Shown here piece by piece: positions 16,605 through 23,545 of a stretch of 38,255 nt of DNA. Every line of letters begins with the position of its first letter. Position 1 is the first letter of the stretch. Position numbers and translations under genes: made by a program. Below the pieces are notes generated by a model. That model was not told where the DNA came from and ran no database searches. It saw only the letters and a program-made list of their open reading frames with translations. The DNA is from Thermoplasmata archaeon (GTDB lineage Archaea; Thermoplasmatota; Thermoplasmata; Lutacidiplasmatales; UBA184): contig JAKIWQ010000011.1 in NCBI GenBank assembly GCA_022749935.1, positions 1-38,255 on the forward strand, written 5' to 3'.

Positions 16605-17045
16605 TTACGGTTTCGGTCGCGCGGGGGCGCTCGGTCGAAGGGGAGCCTTCCGCCGAACCCGGGCGCCCGTCGGGCCCTCGGGACGGACGAGGCGTGGGTT
16701 GGGCCGACGTTTCTTGGACGAGCCGGCCCTGGCCTTTGGCAGTCCGAGGTCCCGGCCGCGTAACCGTAGGACGAGCGGTTCCCGATTCGGGTTGGCGAGC
16801 AAGAGGAGGTACTCGCCGGGGGTCTGGGGGTCGAAGTGGATCCTCGCCCGACCCGAGAGCCGAACCCGCTGGACGAACGGTCCCTCCTTGTGGCCAATGA
16901 GCAGCACGAACGAACGACCGGGGCGCGGGTTCTCGAGTTCGACATCGATCTCGCACGCGGGCGATTCGAGGAGCATCTCGATCCGGACGGTGGATACGCC
17001 GGCCAGCACGAGGAATTTCGGCAGGTCGCGCAGCGCGGTAGCCAC
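16605..17045 (-). CDS. Uncharacterised small protein with basic tail
   Basis: A 146-residue protein I do not recognise. Residues about 1-95 alternate short hydrophobic strands (FLVLAGVSTVRIEMLLES, CEIDVELENPRPGRSFVLLI, FVQRVRLSGRARIHFD, EYLLLLANPNREPLVLRLRG), suggesting a beta-sandwich. The last 50 residues are rich in Arg, Pro and Lys and look disordered and cationic. GTG at 17045 is the first usable start codon that does not run into the divergent OsmC gene; the frame stays open far upstream but without a start there. It probably shares a transcript with the methyltransferase downstream. Nucleic-acid binding through the tail is a guess. Confidence 0.6.
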   Translation of the reverse strand: MATALRDLPKFLVLAGVSTVRIEMLLESPACEIDVELENPRPGRSFVLLIGHKEGPFVQRVRLSGRARIHFDPQTPGEYLLLLANPNREPLVLRLRGRDLGLPKARAGSSKKRRPNPRLVRPEGPTGARVRRKAPLRPSAPARPKP

Positions 17046-17111
17046 GTCCGGGGAGGTTTCGAGCCAAGAAAACGTGGCCGGTCGACGCGAAGCCGTAGCG
17101 CGCGGGGTCGA

Positions 17112-17119
17112 GGTTAAAT
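17112..17119 (+). promoter_or_regulatory. TATA box for the OsmC gene
   Basis: GGTTAAAT, centred 26 bp upstream of the ATG at 17142. The same GGTTAAATC string appears before the PH-domain gene at 35212. Confidence 0.65.
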
Positions 17120-17141
17120 CGCTCGGCTCGCTGCGAACGCA

Positions 17142-17579
17142 ATGGCAGCTACACGAACCGCCCACGCGGTATGGGAACACGACCTCCTTCGCGGTCACGG
17201 GACGGTCCGAGGGACGAGCGGCGCACTCGGCGAGATGCCCATTTCGTGGTCGGCACGGACCGAGGCCTCGGGGGGAAAGACCAGCCCCGAGGAACTCCTC
17301 GCAGCGGCTCATGCCGCGTGCTTTTCCATGGCCTTCTCGGCCGGGCTCGGCCGATTGCAGCACCCCCCCGAGCGATTGGAGGTCACGGCGGCCGCGACGT
17401 TCGAGAAGGTCGGGGACGCGTGGAAGGTGACCCGGATGGACCTTTCGGTCACGGGCAAGGTACCGGGGATCTCAGCGGCCGAATTCGAGACGGCGGCACA
17501 GGCCGCCGGTCAGGGGTGCCCGATCACGGGGGCCCTCAAGGGCAACGTGAACGTTACCGTCCTGGCGAAACTCAGCTAG
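17142..17579 (+). CDS. OsmC/Ohr family peroxiredoxin
   Basis: A 145-residue OsmC-type thiol peroxidase that reduces organic hydroperoxides. Both redox cysteines are present: Cys60 in LLAAAHAACFSMAF and Cys126 in GQGCPITGAL. TSPEELLAAAH is the helix that presents the first Cys. The spacing and the N-terminal GTVRGTSG strand fit the OsmC branch rather than Ohr. The ATG at 17142 follows a TATA box by 26 bp, so the mRNA should be leaderless. The TAG stop forms a CTAG palindrome with the TAG stop of the convergent Dph6-like gene (4-bp overlap). Confidence 0.93.
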   Translation: MAATRTAHAVWEHDLLRGHGTVRGTSGALGEMPISWSARTEASGGKTSPEELLAAAHAACFSMAFSAGLGRLQHPPERLEVTAAATFEKVGDAWKVTRMDLSVTGKVPGISAAEFETAAQAAGQGCPITGALKGNVNVTVLAKLS

Positions 17580-18259
17580 GGTTCTCGCCTCGCGAGGGCC
17601 AGATCAGCGAACACGAACCCTTCCCGTTCGACGACCTCCCCGGGTCGGACCTCGATCGCCCGGGAGAACATGGGCCCACCGGTGACGCAGGTGTGGAACT
17701 CGCCGCGCTCCCCGCAGGGGTCCACGCCCTCGGGGAGTTCGGCCAGGAAGGAGCGGTCGAATCTCCGCCCCGCGAGGCGGGCGGGGACCTGACGCGGGTC
17801 CAGGCAGACGACGGTGGCATCCAGGCCCCCGTCGATCATTTCTCGAGCGAGCTCGGGCGTAGGGCGGCCCCAGAGGGGAAACAGGGGCGTCAGTCCCGTC
17901 GAGGCCATCTGCCGCTCGCGATACTCCCGGACGTCCGTGAGGAACAGGTCGCCGAAGACCACGGAGGAGACCCCTCGCGAACGAAGCCGCCCGAGCGCCT
18001 CCTCCATCGCTCGCTCGTACACTTCGTTCGGGCACGGGTGAGGGATGGGGACGGGGAAGACTTCGAGTCCGAGGGCGCGGCCCTGGGCCTCGAGGAGTTC
18101 GGTGCGGACGCCGTGCATGGAGACTCGGTCGAACGGACGAGTGATCGTCGTGAGAAGGCCCACCACTTCTACCTCTCCGCCCTGGCGCACCTGGTGCAGC
18201 GCCCACGCACCATCCTTGCCGGTGCTCCAGGCCACCACTACGCGGGGCCGAGAGGTCAC
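17576..18259 (-). CDS. Dph6-like ATP-pyrophosphatase (diphthine-ammonia ligase family)
   Basis: A 227-residue member of the COG2102/Dph6 family, which in archaea and eukaryotes amidates diphthine on elongation factor 2 using ATP and ammonium. Family motifs are the PP-loop at 12-17, TTITRPFDRVSMHGVR (37-52), VFGDLFLTDVREYRE (101-115) and CGERGEFHT (182-190). The PP-loop reads STGKDG where SGGKDS or SSGKDS is expected, so the last Ser is Gly17; this may affect activity. Bacterial-type members lack a diphthamide role, so the exact reaction is uncertain. It starts 4 bp inside the RfcL stop and is read from the same transcript. Confidence 0.85.
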   Translation of the reverse strand: MTSRPRVVVAWSTGKDGAWALHQVRQGGEVEVVGLLTTITRPFDRVSMHGVRTELLEAQGRALGLEVFPVPIPHPCPNEVYERAMEEALGRLRSRGVSSVVFGDLFLTDVREYRERQMASTGLTPLFPLWGRPTPELAREMIDGGLDATVVCLDPRQVPARLAGRRFDRSFLAELPEGVDPCGERGEFHTCVTGGPMFSRAIEVRPGEVVEREGFVFADLALARREP

Positions 18260-19956
18260 GCTCCGAACTCCGAGAGCGACCGCTGCACCTTTCGCGCCAC
18301 CCCAGGGGGAGCCGAGGGCATCGCGGTGTCCCCCGGAGACGGGTCGTCCTCAGTTCGGCCGTGCGAGGAACCTCGGAGCGGATCCGGTACTTCGAACAGA
18401 AGGTCGACCAGCGGTGACTCAGGCTCGGTTCCGAGAAGATACCCGACCTCCTCCCGGGTGAGGTCGAGTTCCCGGACGAGCGCCTGGCTCGAGCTCCGGA
18501 GGTCCGAACGCGCCCCCTTCTCCGACCCTCTCCGCACTACGGTCTCCAAGAACGGGAGAACGTGGAGACGGACCTTTTCCCGGGAGAGGTGGAACCGGTG
18601 GGCGGCCTTGACCGTGGCCCCGTCCCGAAGGGCCCGTTGCCAGCGAGACCGACCCATCTCGCCGAGGAACTGCGGGAAAGCCGCTCCTTCTCGGACCGGC
18701 ACCGCCCCGTCGCGGATCGCCATCCCGACCCCGCCGGTCAGCAGCTCGGACGAGTAGCTCCAGAGACTCCAGACACGCTGCCGGCGGGCCAGTCGGAGGA
18801 ACCGGTCGGCGTGGGCGAGGACCCGGAACGCCGCATCCCGATGAACGGAATCCGGAGAAAAATGGGGAATGTTCTCCTCGATCCAGGGGAGGAGATCGTC
18901 GGGTGGGGCGTCCAAACGCTCCTGCACTTCGACGGACCGGAAGTACCGGTGGGCCGTCAGCGCCTCTTCCGTGAGGTGCTCGAAGTCGGAGGTCAGGTCG
19001 CGGACGCCGAGTACGGCCACCTGCGCCGGCCCCGGAGGAAGCGGCGCGACCGCTTCGAGGTCGTTCATCGCGGCGCGGAGGTCTCCGCGGGCCTTTCGGA
19101 CGATGGTCTCGACCGTGCCCGGGCCGAGGACGATCCCTTCGGACCGGGCGACTCGAGTTACGTGGGCGACCATCTCGGGGTCCCGAAGCGGGTAGAAATG
19201 GACGCGGACCACCCCAGTTCGGAACACGGCCGAGTACCGGGTGAGCGTCTTCTCGTCGTTCACCGTCAGGACGAGAGGTTGGCGGGTCTCCTTGACGAGA
19301 CGGGCGATCGCCGCCAGTCCCCCCCGGTCCGACAGGTCCCGAGGTCGCGAGCCCCCCTTCCAGTCCCCCAGGTCCCGCTGAGCGGGAGCGAGCCGAGTCC
19401 ACGCGGCCCGACCAGCCGAACGGGGCACGTCCTCCCACTCTTTGAAGGGGGCGGGCCGCCCCCCGGCGACCAGACCCCAGGCCGTGTTCAGCGCCGTCGT
19501 GGTGCCGTACCGCCCCTGGAGGAACCCCCGCAAGGAGACCGGTGCCGGCGCCGAGCGGGCGGTCTCGGTCAACCGGCCCGTCAGGCAGTCCGCCTCATCC
19601 AGGAGGATCAGGGCCCGCGAACGACCCTTCGGGGAGACGCGGTCGGTCAGGGTATGGGTGATCGAGGCTCGGCCGGCCACCTGCTCGATCGCCGCCTCGT
19701 TCCGGGCGTCGGAGGCATTCATTTCCACGAGCGTCCAACCATAGTCCTCGGCGAGGGCGAGCGCCGTCGTCGTCTTTCCGACCCCCGGGGGACCGGCGAG
19801 TACCACCGCCCGGCGCGCCGGAGGAGTACCGGACGCCCAACGGTCGGCCCAGGCTCGTAGCTCCGCCTTGCACTTAGCCCCCCCGACGACCTCGTCCAGC
19901 GTGCGCGGACGATACCGCTCGGAGAGCGGTCCTCGTCCTTGGCTCGGGACCCCCAT
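18256..19956 (-). CDS. rfcL: Replication factor C large subunit
   Basis: A 566-residue AAA+ clamp-loader subunit that loads PCNA at primer ends. Landmarks are SERYRPRTLDEVVG (12-25), Walker A GPPGVGKTT (55-63), the EMNASDARNE strand (78-87), Walker B LILLDEAD (116-123), sensor 1 LVLTVND (228-234) and sensor 2 GDLRAAMNDLEA (291-302). Between the DEAD box and the DRGG loop lie about 85 residues (126-208) where the family usually has fewer than ten. The C-terminus ends QRSLSEFGA, close to a PIP box (Q-x-x-L-x-x-F-F/Y). I chose ATG at 19956 because a TATA box is 26 bp upstream; GTG codons at 19959 and 19962 are alternatives. It is co-transcribed with the Dph6-like gene. Confidence 0.95.
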   Translation of the reverse strand: MGVPSQGRGPLSERYRPRTLDEVVGGAKCKAELRAWADRWASGTPPARRAVVLAGPPGVGKTTTALALAEDYGWTLVEMNASDARNEAAIEQVAGRASITHTLTDRVSPKGRSRALILLDEADCLTGRLTETARSAPAPVSLRGFLQGRYGTTTALNTAWGLVAGGRPAPFKEWEDVPRSAGRAAWTRLAPAQRDLGDWKGGSRPRDLSDRGGLAAIARLVKETRQPLVLTVNDEKTLTRYSAVFRTGVVRVHFYPLRDPEMVAHVTRVARSEGIVLGPGTVETIVRKARGDLRAAMNDLEAVAPLPPGPAQVAVLGVRDLTSDFEHLTEEALTAHRYFRSVEVQERLDAPPDDLLPWIEENIPHFSPDSVHRDAAFRVLAHADRFLRLARRQRVWSLWSYSSELLTGGVGMAIRDGAVPVREGAAFPQFLGEMGRSRWQRALRDGATVKAAHRFHLSREKVRLHVLPFLETVVRRGSEKGARSDLRSSSQALVRELDLTREEVGYLLGTEPESPLVDLLFEVPDPLRGSSHGRTEDDPSPGDTAMPSAPPGVARKVQRSLSEFGA

Positions 19957-19977
19957 CACCACCGGTACGGCGTGCGC

Positions 19978-19987
19978 GCCTTAACGC
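19978..19987 (-). promoter_or_regulatory. TATA box for rfcL
   Basis: The minus strand reads GCGTTAAGGC, centred 26 bp before the ATG at 19956. It fixes the start choice and implies a leaderless rfcL-dph6-like mRNA. Confidence 0.55.
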
Positions 19988-20134
19988 CTGACGGGGAGCG
20001 CGAGTACCCCTTCCTCGGAGGCAATCGAGCCCTTCCGAACGAAGCCGGTCCCGTCGGAGTTCCGAATCGGGAATGCACCGGGCGAATACGGCGACGACCG
20101 ACGCCCCGCGCCCCCTTCCAAGAGCCGGTCCCGG

Positions 20135-20326
20135 TCACGCCGCGCTCTGGGCGGCGACCCAACCCCGGACCCGGGATTCGAGGACGTCGAGGGGAAGGGC
20201 CCCTTCGCCCAGGACGAGGTCGTGGAAGGCCCGGACGTCAAACCGCGATGCGAGTTGGCGTTTCGCGAACGTGCGAAGCTCTCGGATCTTGAGCTGACCC
20301 ATCTTGTAGGCCAACGCCTGGCCGGG
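20135..20326 (-). pseudogene. C-terminal tail of the DUF885 gene, beyond an in-frame TAG
   Basis: In the same frame as the upstream gene, directly after its TAG (20327-20329), translation continues for 63 codons to a TGA at 20135-20137. The peptide starts [18 protein letters not shown] and contains [17 protein letters not shown], which is exactly the conserved C-terminal end of DUF885 proteins. The family normally reads RYIVWPGQAL here, so the TAG stands where a conserved Trp (TGG) is expected. A single G-to-A change explains the break. The tail is undamaged otherwise, so either the change is very recent, it is a sequencing error, or the stop is read through. Confidence 0.85.
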
Positions 20327-21889
20327 CTAGACGATGTACCGGTCCACCTCGACCGTGATGCCGATGTCGCTCATTCCGGTGTGCTCCCGGAAGAATTGGA
20401 TCGCCTGGTCTCGGGTCCAACCCAGGGCGTGCATTCCGGTGTCGACGACGAGTCGGATCGACCGCCACATGTCGAACGTGAGTTGGCCGAGCTGGGAGTA
20501 CGGGTCCTGGTAGCATCCGAGTTCCCCGCCGAGGCTTTCGGCGTATAGTCCCCACCCCTCGACAAAGGCGGTCGGTCCGGTTTCCCGCCGGAACTCGGGG
20601 AGATGGTCGAGCTCCTGGGCCAGGGCGAGCTGGAGGTGGTGGCCGGGAACGGCCTCGTGGAGAGTCAGCGCCTCCATCTCCCATCGCGGCCGGACCTCGA
20701 CCCGGTAGGTGCTGGCATAGAACGTGCCCGCGCGACCCGTCGACGGGGCGCCGACCACATAGTAGGCCGCCGGGGACGTCGCTTCCCGATACGCGGGAAC
20801 CGGCATCACTCCGTAGGGAAGTCGGGGCAGCCGCCCGAACAGCCGGCCGAGCTCAGGGTCCACCTTCTTCGCGATGACGCGGTACCCGTCGACCAGCTCG
20901 TCGGCCTTGGACCAGTAGAAACGCCGGTCCGTGCGAAGGAACTCCTTGAACTCGGCGAAGCTCCCCGCGAAGCCGGTCCCGCGCATCACCGATTCCATCT
21001 CGGCACGGAGGCGACCCACTTCCGCGAGGCCGATCTCGTGGATCTGCGCCGCCGTCAGGTCCGTGGTGGTCGTCTTTCGAACCAGGAACTCGTACGCGGC
21101 GGCACCGTCGGGCAGGACCGAGGCGGCGATCGAATCCCGGCAGGCAGGAAGGTACTTCGATCGCAGGTAGTCGTGCAGCCTTTCGAGGGCGGGAACGATA
21201 TGGTCCGTGACCGCCAACTGCGCCTCTTTCGCCAGTCGGGCACGGTCTGAGTCTCCGAGGCTCGCAGGGAACTTCCCGAACGAGGAGAGCAATGGATTGG
21301 AGTTCGCGCCGGGGCGAAGGAGGTTCTGGACCTGGTCCGGCACCCCCTGGACCGCTACTCGAGGAGGAGTGTAGCCGCGCTTCCGACCGATTTCTAGGAG
21401 CGAAAGGTTCTGTTCGATGGCCGCGGGAAGACCGTGCAGCCGGCGGAGCAGGTCCTCATAGTCGCGCAGCGTCTCGTGCGGAGCGAGGGCGAGGAGCTCG
21501 GGAGCCGAGATGTGGATCCCCTCGAGCTGATTGACGGGCATCCAGAGGTTGTGGGGTTGTCCCAGGTCGTAGGGGATCGGTTCGTAGCCGAACGCGAGGC
21601 CGGCCTCCGCGGTCCGCAGGAGTCCCCGATACGTATCGTAGTTCAGCCGCTCCCCCGACGGTAGCGAGTTCCCGTCGAACTCTCGGAAGCCGGCCTGACT
21701 TTCGACCAGGTGGCGGCGGCGGCGCTCGATGCCGGCCTCGGAATCGTCGGTCCAACGGTCGTTCTGTCCCGGGAACCCGAGTACCGTCGCGAGCTCCGGG
21801 TACTCGGAGAGCCACCGCTCCCAGTCCTGGGTAAGGTACGCCCGGAAAGCGGACTTCGAATCCCGACCACGTTCAGACCCGCCCGACAT
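20327..21889 (-). CDS. DUF885 family metallopeptidase-like protein, cut short by TAG
   Basis: A 520-residue product up to the TAG; with the tail downstream it would be about 584 residues, the usual family size. DUF885 proteins are M3/M32-like putative zinc carboxypeptidases. The zinc motif is visible as LHEAVPGHHLQLA (HExxxGHH, near residue 415), with the later acidic partner in FVEGWGLYAESLGGE. Other family marks are ARPRWEM-like VEVRPRWEMEALTLHE and the QDPYSQLGQLTFDMWRS segment. No signal peptide is seen, so it is cytosolic. The start is ATG at 21889, with CTTATAG 43 bp upstream and a GGGGGCGGG stretch just before the ATG. The missing tail packs against the core in relatives, so the truncated form may be inactive. 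Confidence 0.85.
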   Translation of the reverse strand: MSGGSERGRDSKSAFRAYLTQDWERWLSEYPELATVLGFPGQNDRWTDDSEAGIERRRRHLVESQAGFREFDGNSLPSGERLNYDTYRGLLRTAEAGLAFGYEPIPYDLGQPHNLWMPVNQLEGIHISAPELLALAPHETLRDYEDLLRRLHGLPAAIEQNLSLLEIGRKRGYTPPRVAVQGVPDQVQNLLRPGANSNPLLSSFGKFPASLGDSDRARLAKEAQLAVTDHIVPALERLHDYLRSKYLPACRDSIAASVLPDGAAAYEFLVRKTTTTDLTAAQIHEIGLAEVGRLRAEMESVMRGTGFAGSFAEFKEFLRTDRRFYWSKADELVDGYRVIAKKVDPELGRLFGRLPRLPYGVMPVPAYREATSPAAYYVVGAPSTGRAGTFYASTYRVEVRPRWEMEALTLHEAVPGHHLQLALAQELDHLPEFRRETGPTAFVEGWGLYAESLGGELGCYQDPYSQLGQLTFDMWRSIRLVVDTGMHALGWTRDQAIQFFREHTGMSDIGITVEVDRYIV

Positions 21890-21928
21890 CCCGCCCCCGG
21901 TTTTCGTGGTGGGGGGGAGGAACCCACC

Positions 21929-21935
21929 CTATAAG
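21929..21935. promoter_or_regulatory. Shared TATA-like box between DUF885 and AKR-like genes
   Basis: CTATAAG is the strongest AT island in the 118-bp divergent gap. Read on the minus strand (CTTATAG) it would start transcription near 21906, 17 nt before the DUF885 ATG; read on the plus strand it would start near 21958, about 50 nt before the AKR-like ATG. Which direction is used cannot be decided. Confidence 0.45.
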
Positions 21936-22007
21936 ACACGCCTCGAGAGGGGATGGTCCGCCGGTCGGAACCCTTCTCTACCCGGGGAGAAGTGGCCGAC
22001 GCCACGG

Positions 22008-23015
22008 ATGAATCCCCCTCCGGACCGGTCGATTCCGACCCGACAGATCGTGGGGGGAGGCCCGAGGGTCTCCCTGCTCGGCATGACGGTCACCGTGCCG
22101 TCGATCCCGAGTCCGGTGGCCGACCGGTCGATCGTGGAGCGACTCCGGACCAGCCGGCGAGCGGGCGTCTCGACGTTTGACGTGGCGGGGGCGGTCCAGC
22201 CCGACCGGGCCGAGCGCCTGGTCGCCCAGGCGTTCCCCCAGCCCGATTCGGATCTCGTGGTGATCGTCGGTCGGACCCGAGACGACCTCGTCCCTCAAGA
22301 CGAGGACCAGCGCCGCTCCGTCCCGCGCGAATCGAGCGCGGTCGACCGCCTTCGATTCTCGCTCGAAGGGTCCCGCCGCCGCTTGCATCCCCATGGCCCT
22401 GGGGTGGTCGAGTGGATTTCCAGCGCGAACGACCCGCCGACCCTTCGAGGTCCTGCCCCCCTCGGACCCGCCTCCACCGCCAGCGTGCTGTGGTTCCGGA
22501 ACATCGACGACCTGGGGCCCGACTCGCCCGTTTTCCCGGAGGGGGGCCACGACCCCCTCCGAGTCGCAGGGGCGCTCTCCCTCCTCGAGCCCCGGCTCGT
22601 GCGGCGGTTCGAGGACCCGGATCGAGGAGCTTCCGTCTCGGTCCTCGCGCGAGACCCGTTCGCGGGAGGCCGACTGGACGGAACCCGTTTCTCGCACGGC
22701 GGACTGGAACGAAGTCCCGACCGGGGACCGACACGATTGCGGGACCTCGAGTCCGAATTCGCCCCGGTCCTGGGGCTCGCGTTCCTCACCGAAGGGCGAC
22801 ACCGAACGCTGGCCCAGACCGCCCTCCGATACAGCGCGCACTGGCCCTGGGTCGCCTCGGTGCTCGTTCCGCTCCCATCCGCCGACCGGATCGTCGAAGT
22901 GTTAGGAACCTTCGGAACCCCGGTTCTCACGGAGGAGGAGCTTCGACGATTGGACCGGCGGCCGGCCGGGGCCCTGTCCCCTTCCGAAGCCGTTCGGCGG
23001 CACCCTCTCTTATAG
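22008..23015 (+). CDS. Degenerate aldo/keto reductase-like protein
   Basis: A 335-residue protein with the outline of the aldo/keto reductase barrel. PRVSLLGM (19-26) matches the usual LRVSPLGLG start, RAGVSTFDVAGAV (51-63) the FFDTAxxYG motif, DSDLVVIVGR the strand bearing the catalytic Lys, and ALRYSAHWPWVASVLVPLPSADRIVEVL with TEEELRRLD the NADP-binding end. Of the Asp-Tyr-Lys-His tetrad only Asp58 is clear: Val63 replaces Tyr and Gly/Arg stand in place of Lys. It may be a pseudoenzyme or bind another ligand. I prefer the ATG at 22008 because it keeps the first AKR strand; the ATG at 22083 would remove it. It sits 20 bp before the peroxiredoxin gene. Confidence 0.7.
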   Translation: MNPPPDRSIPTRQIVGGGPRVSLLGMTVTVPSIPSPVADRSIVERLRTSRRAGVSTFDVAGAVQPDRAERLVAQAFPQPDSDLVVIVGRTRDDLVPQDEDQRRSVPRESSAVDRLRFSLEGSRRRLHPHGPGVVEWISSANDPPTLRGPAPLGPASTASVLWFRNIDDLGPDSPVFPEGGHDPLRVAGALSLLEPRLVRRFEDPDRGASVSVLARDPFAGGRLDGTRFSHGGLERSPDRGPTRLRDLESEFAPVLGLAFLTEGRHRTLAQTALRYSAHWPWVASVLVPLPSADRIVEVLGTFGTPVLTEEELRRLDRRPAGALSPSEAVRRHPLL

Positions 23016-23016
23016 C
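23009..23016 (+). promoter_or_regulatory. TATA box for the peroxiredoxin gene
   Basis: CTTATAGC, overlapping the stop codon of the AKR-like gene and centred 24 bp before the GTG at 23036. It gives the peroxiredoxin its own leaderless promoter. Confidence 0.6.
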
Positions 23017-23035
23017 GCGGGCGGCTCGGAGCGCC

Positions 23036-23485
23036 GTGATCGGCGTCGGGGACGTCGCTCCGGATTTTACCGCACCCTCCGAGGGGGGGCAGCCGTTCAC
23101 CCTTTCATCCTTCCGAGGTCGGCCGACGATCCTCTACTTCTTCCCCCGGGCCAATTCGGTCGGATGCACCATCGAGACGCGCGCGTTCGCGGACCACTTT
23201 AGCGAGCTCCAGGGGGCCGGCCTCGCCGTCGTCGGAGTCAGCGTGGACCCCGTGGCGTCCCAGAAGGCCTTCTCGACGAAATGCCACGTGGCCTTTCCGC
23301 TCGTTTCGGACGCGGACAAGTCGGTCGCCCGGGCCTACGGGGTGCTCGGGTTCCTTGGGTTCGCCCGTCGGGTGACGTTCTTCTTAGACGCTGCCGGGCG
23401 GGTCGAGGAAGTCGTCGAGGCCATAGGGCCGAATCCCCACGTACGACGGGCCCTAGAACGCATCGGACGCGCCCACCCTCGCTAA
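23036..23485 (+). CDS. Peroxiredoxin, Bcp/PrxQ (AhpC-TSA) type
   Basis: A 149-residue thioredoxin-fold peroxidase that reduces H2O2 and organic peroxides in the cytosol. VGDVAPDFTAPSEGGQPFTL is the family start, and Cys44 in FFPRANSVGCTIETRAF is the peroxidatic cysteine, with P-x-x-x-S-x-x-C instead of the usual Thr. Cys83 in FSTKCHVAFPLVSD is the likely resolving cysteine. ARAYGVLGFLGFARRVTFFLD completes the fold. GTG at 23036 is the start, set by the TATA box and by homology; the long open frame upstream is an overlap with the AKR-like gene. Confidence 0.92.
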   Translation: MIGVGDVAPDFTAPSEGGQPFTLSSFRGRPTILYFFPRANSVGCTIETRAFADHFSELQGAGLAVVGVSVDPVASQKAFSTKCHVAFPLVSDADKSVARAYGVLGFLGFARRVTFFLDAAGRVEEVVEAIGPNPHVRRALERIGRAHPR

Positions 23486-23545
23486 GGGGCGCCCCCCGAG
23501 GGGCCCTCCACCGGGCACGGCTCGAGGGCGGGGAGAAATCGGCGT

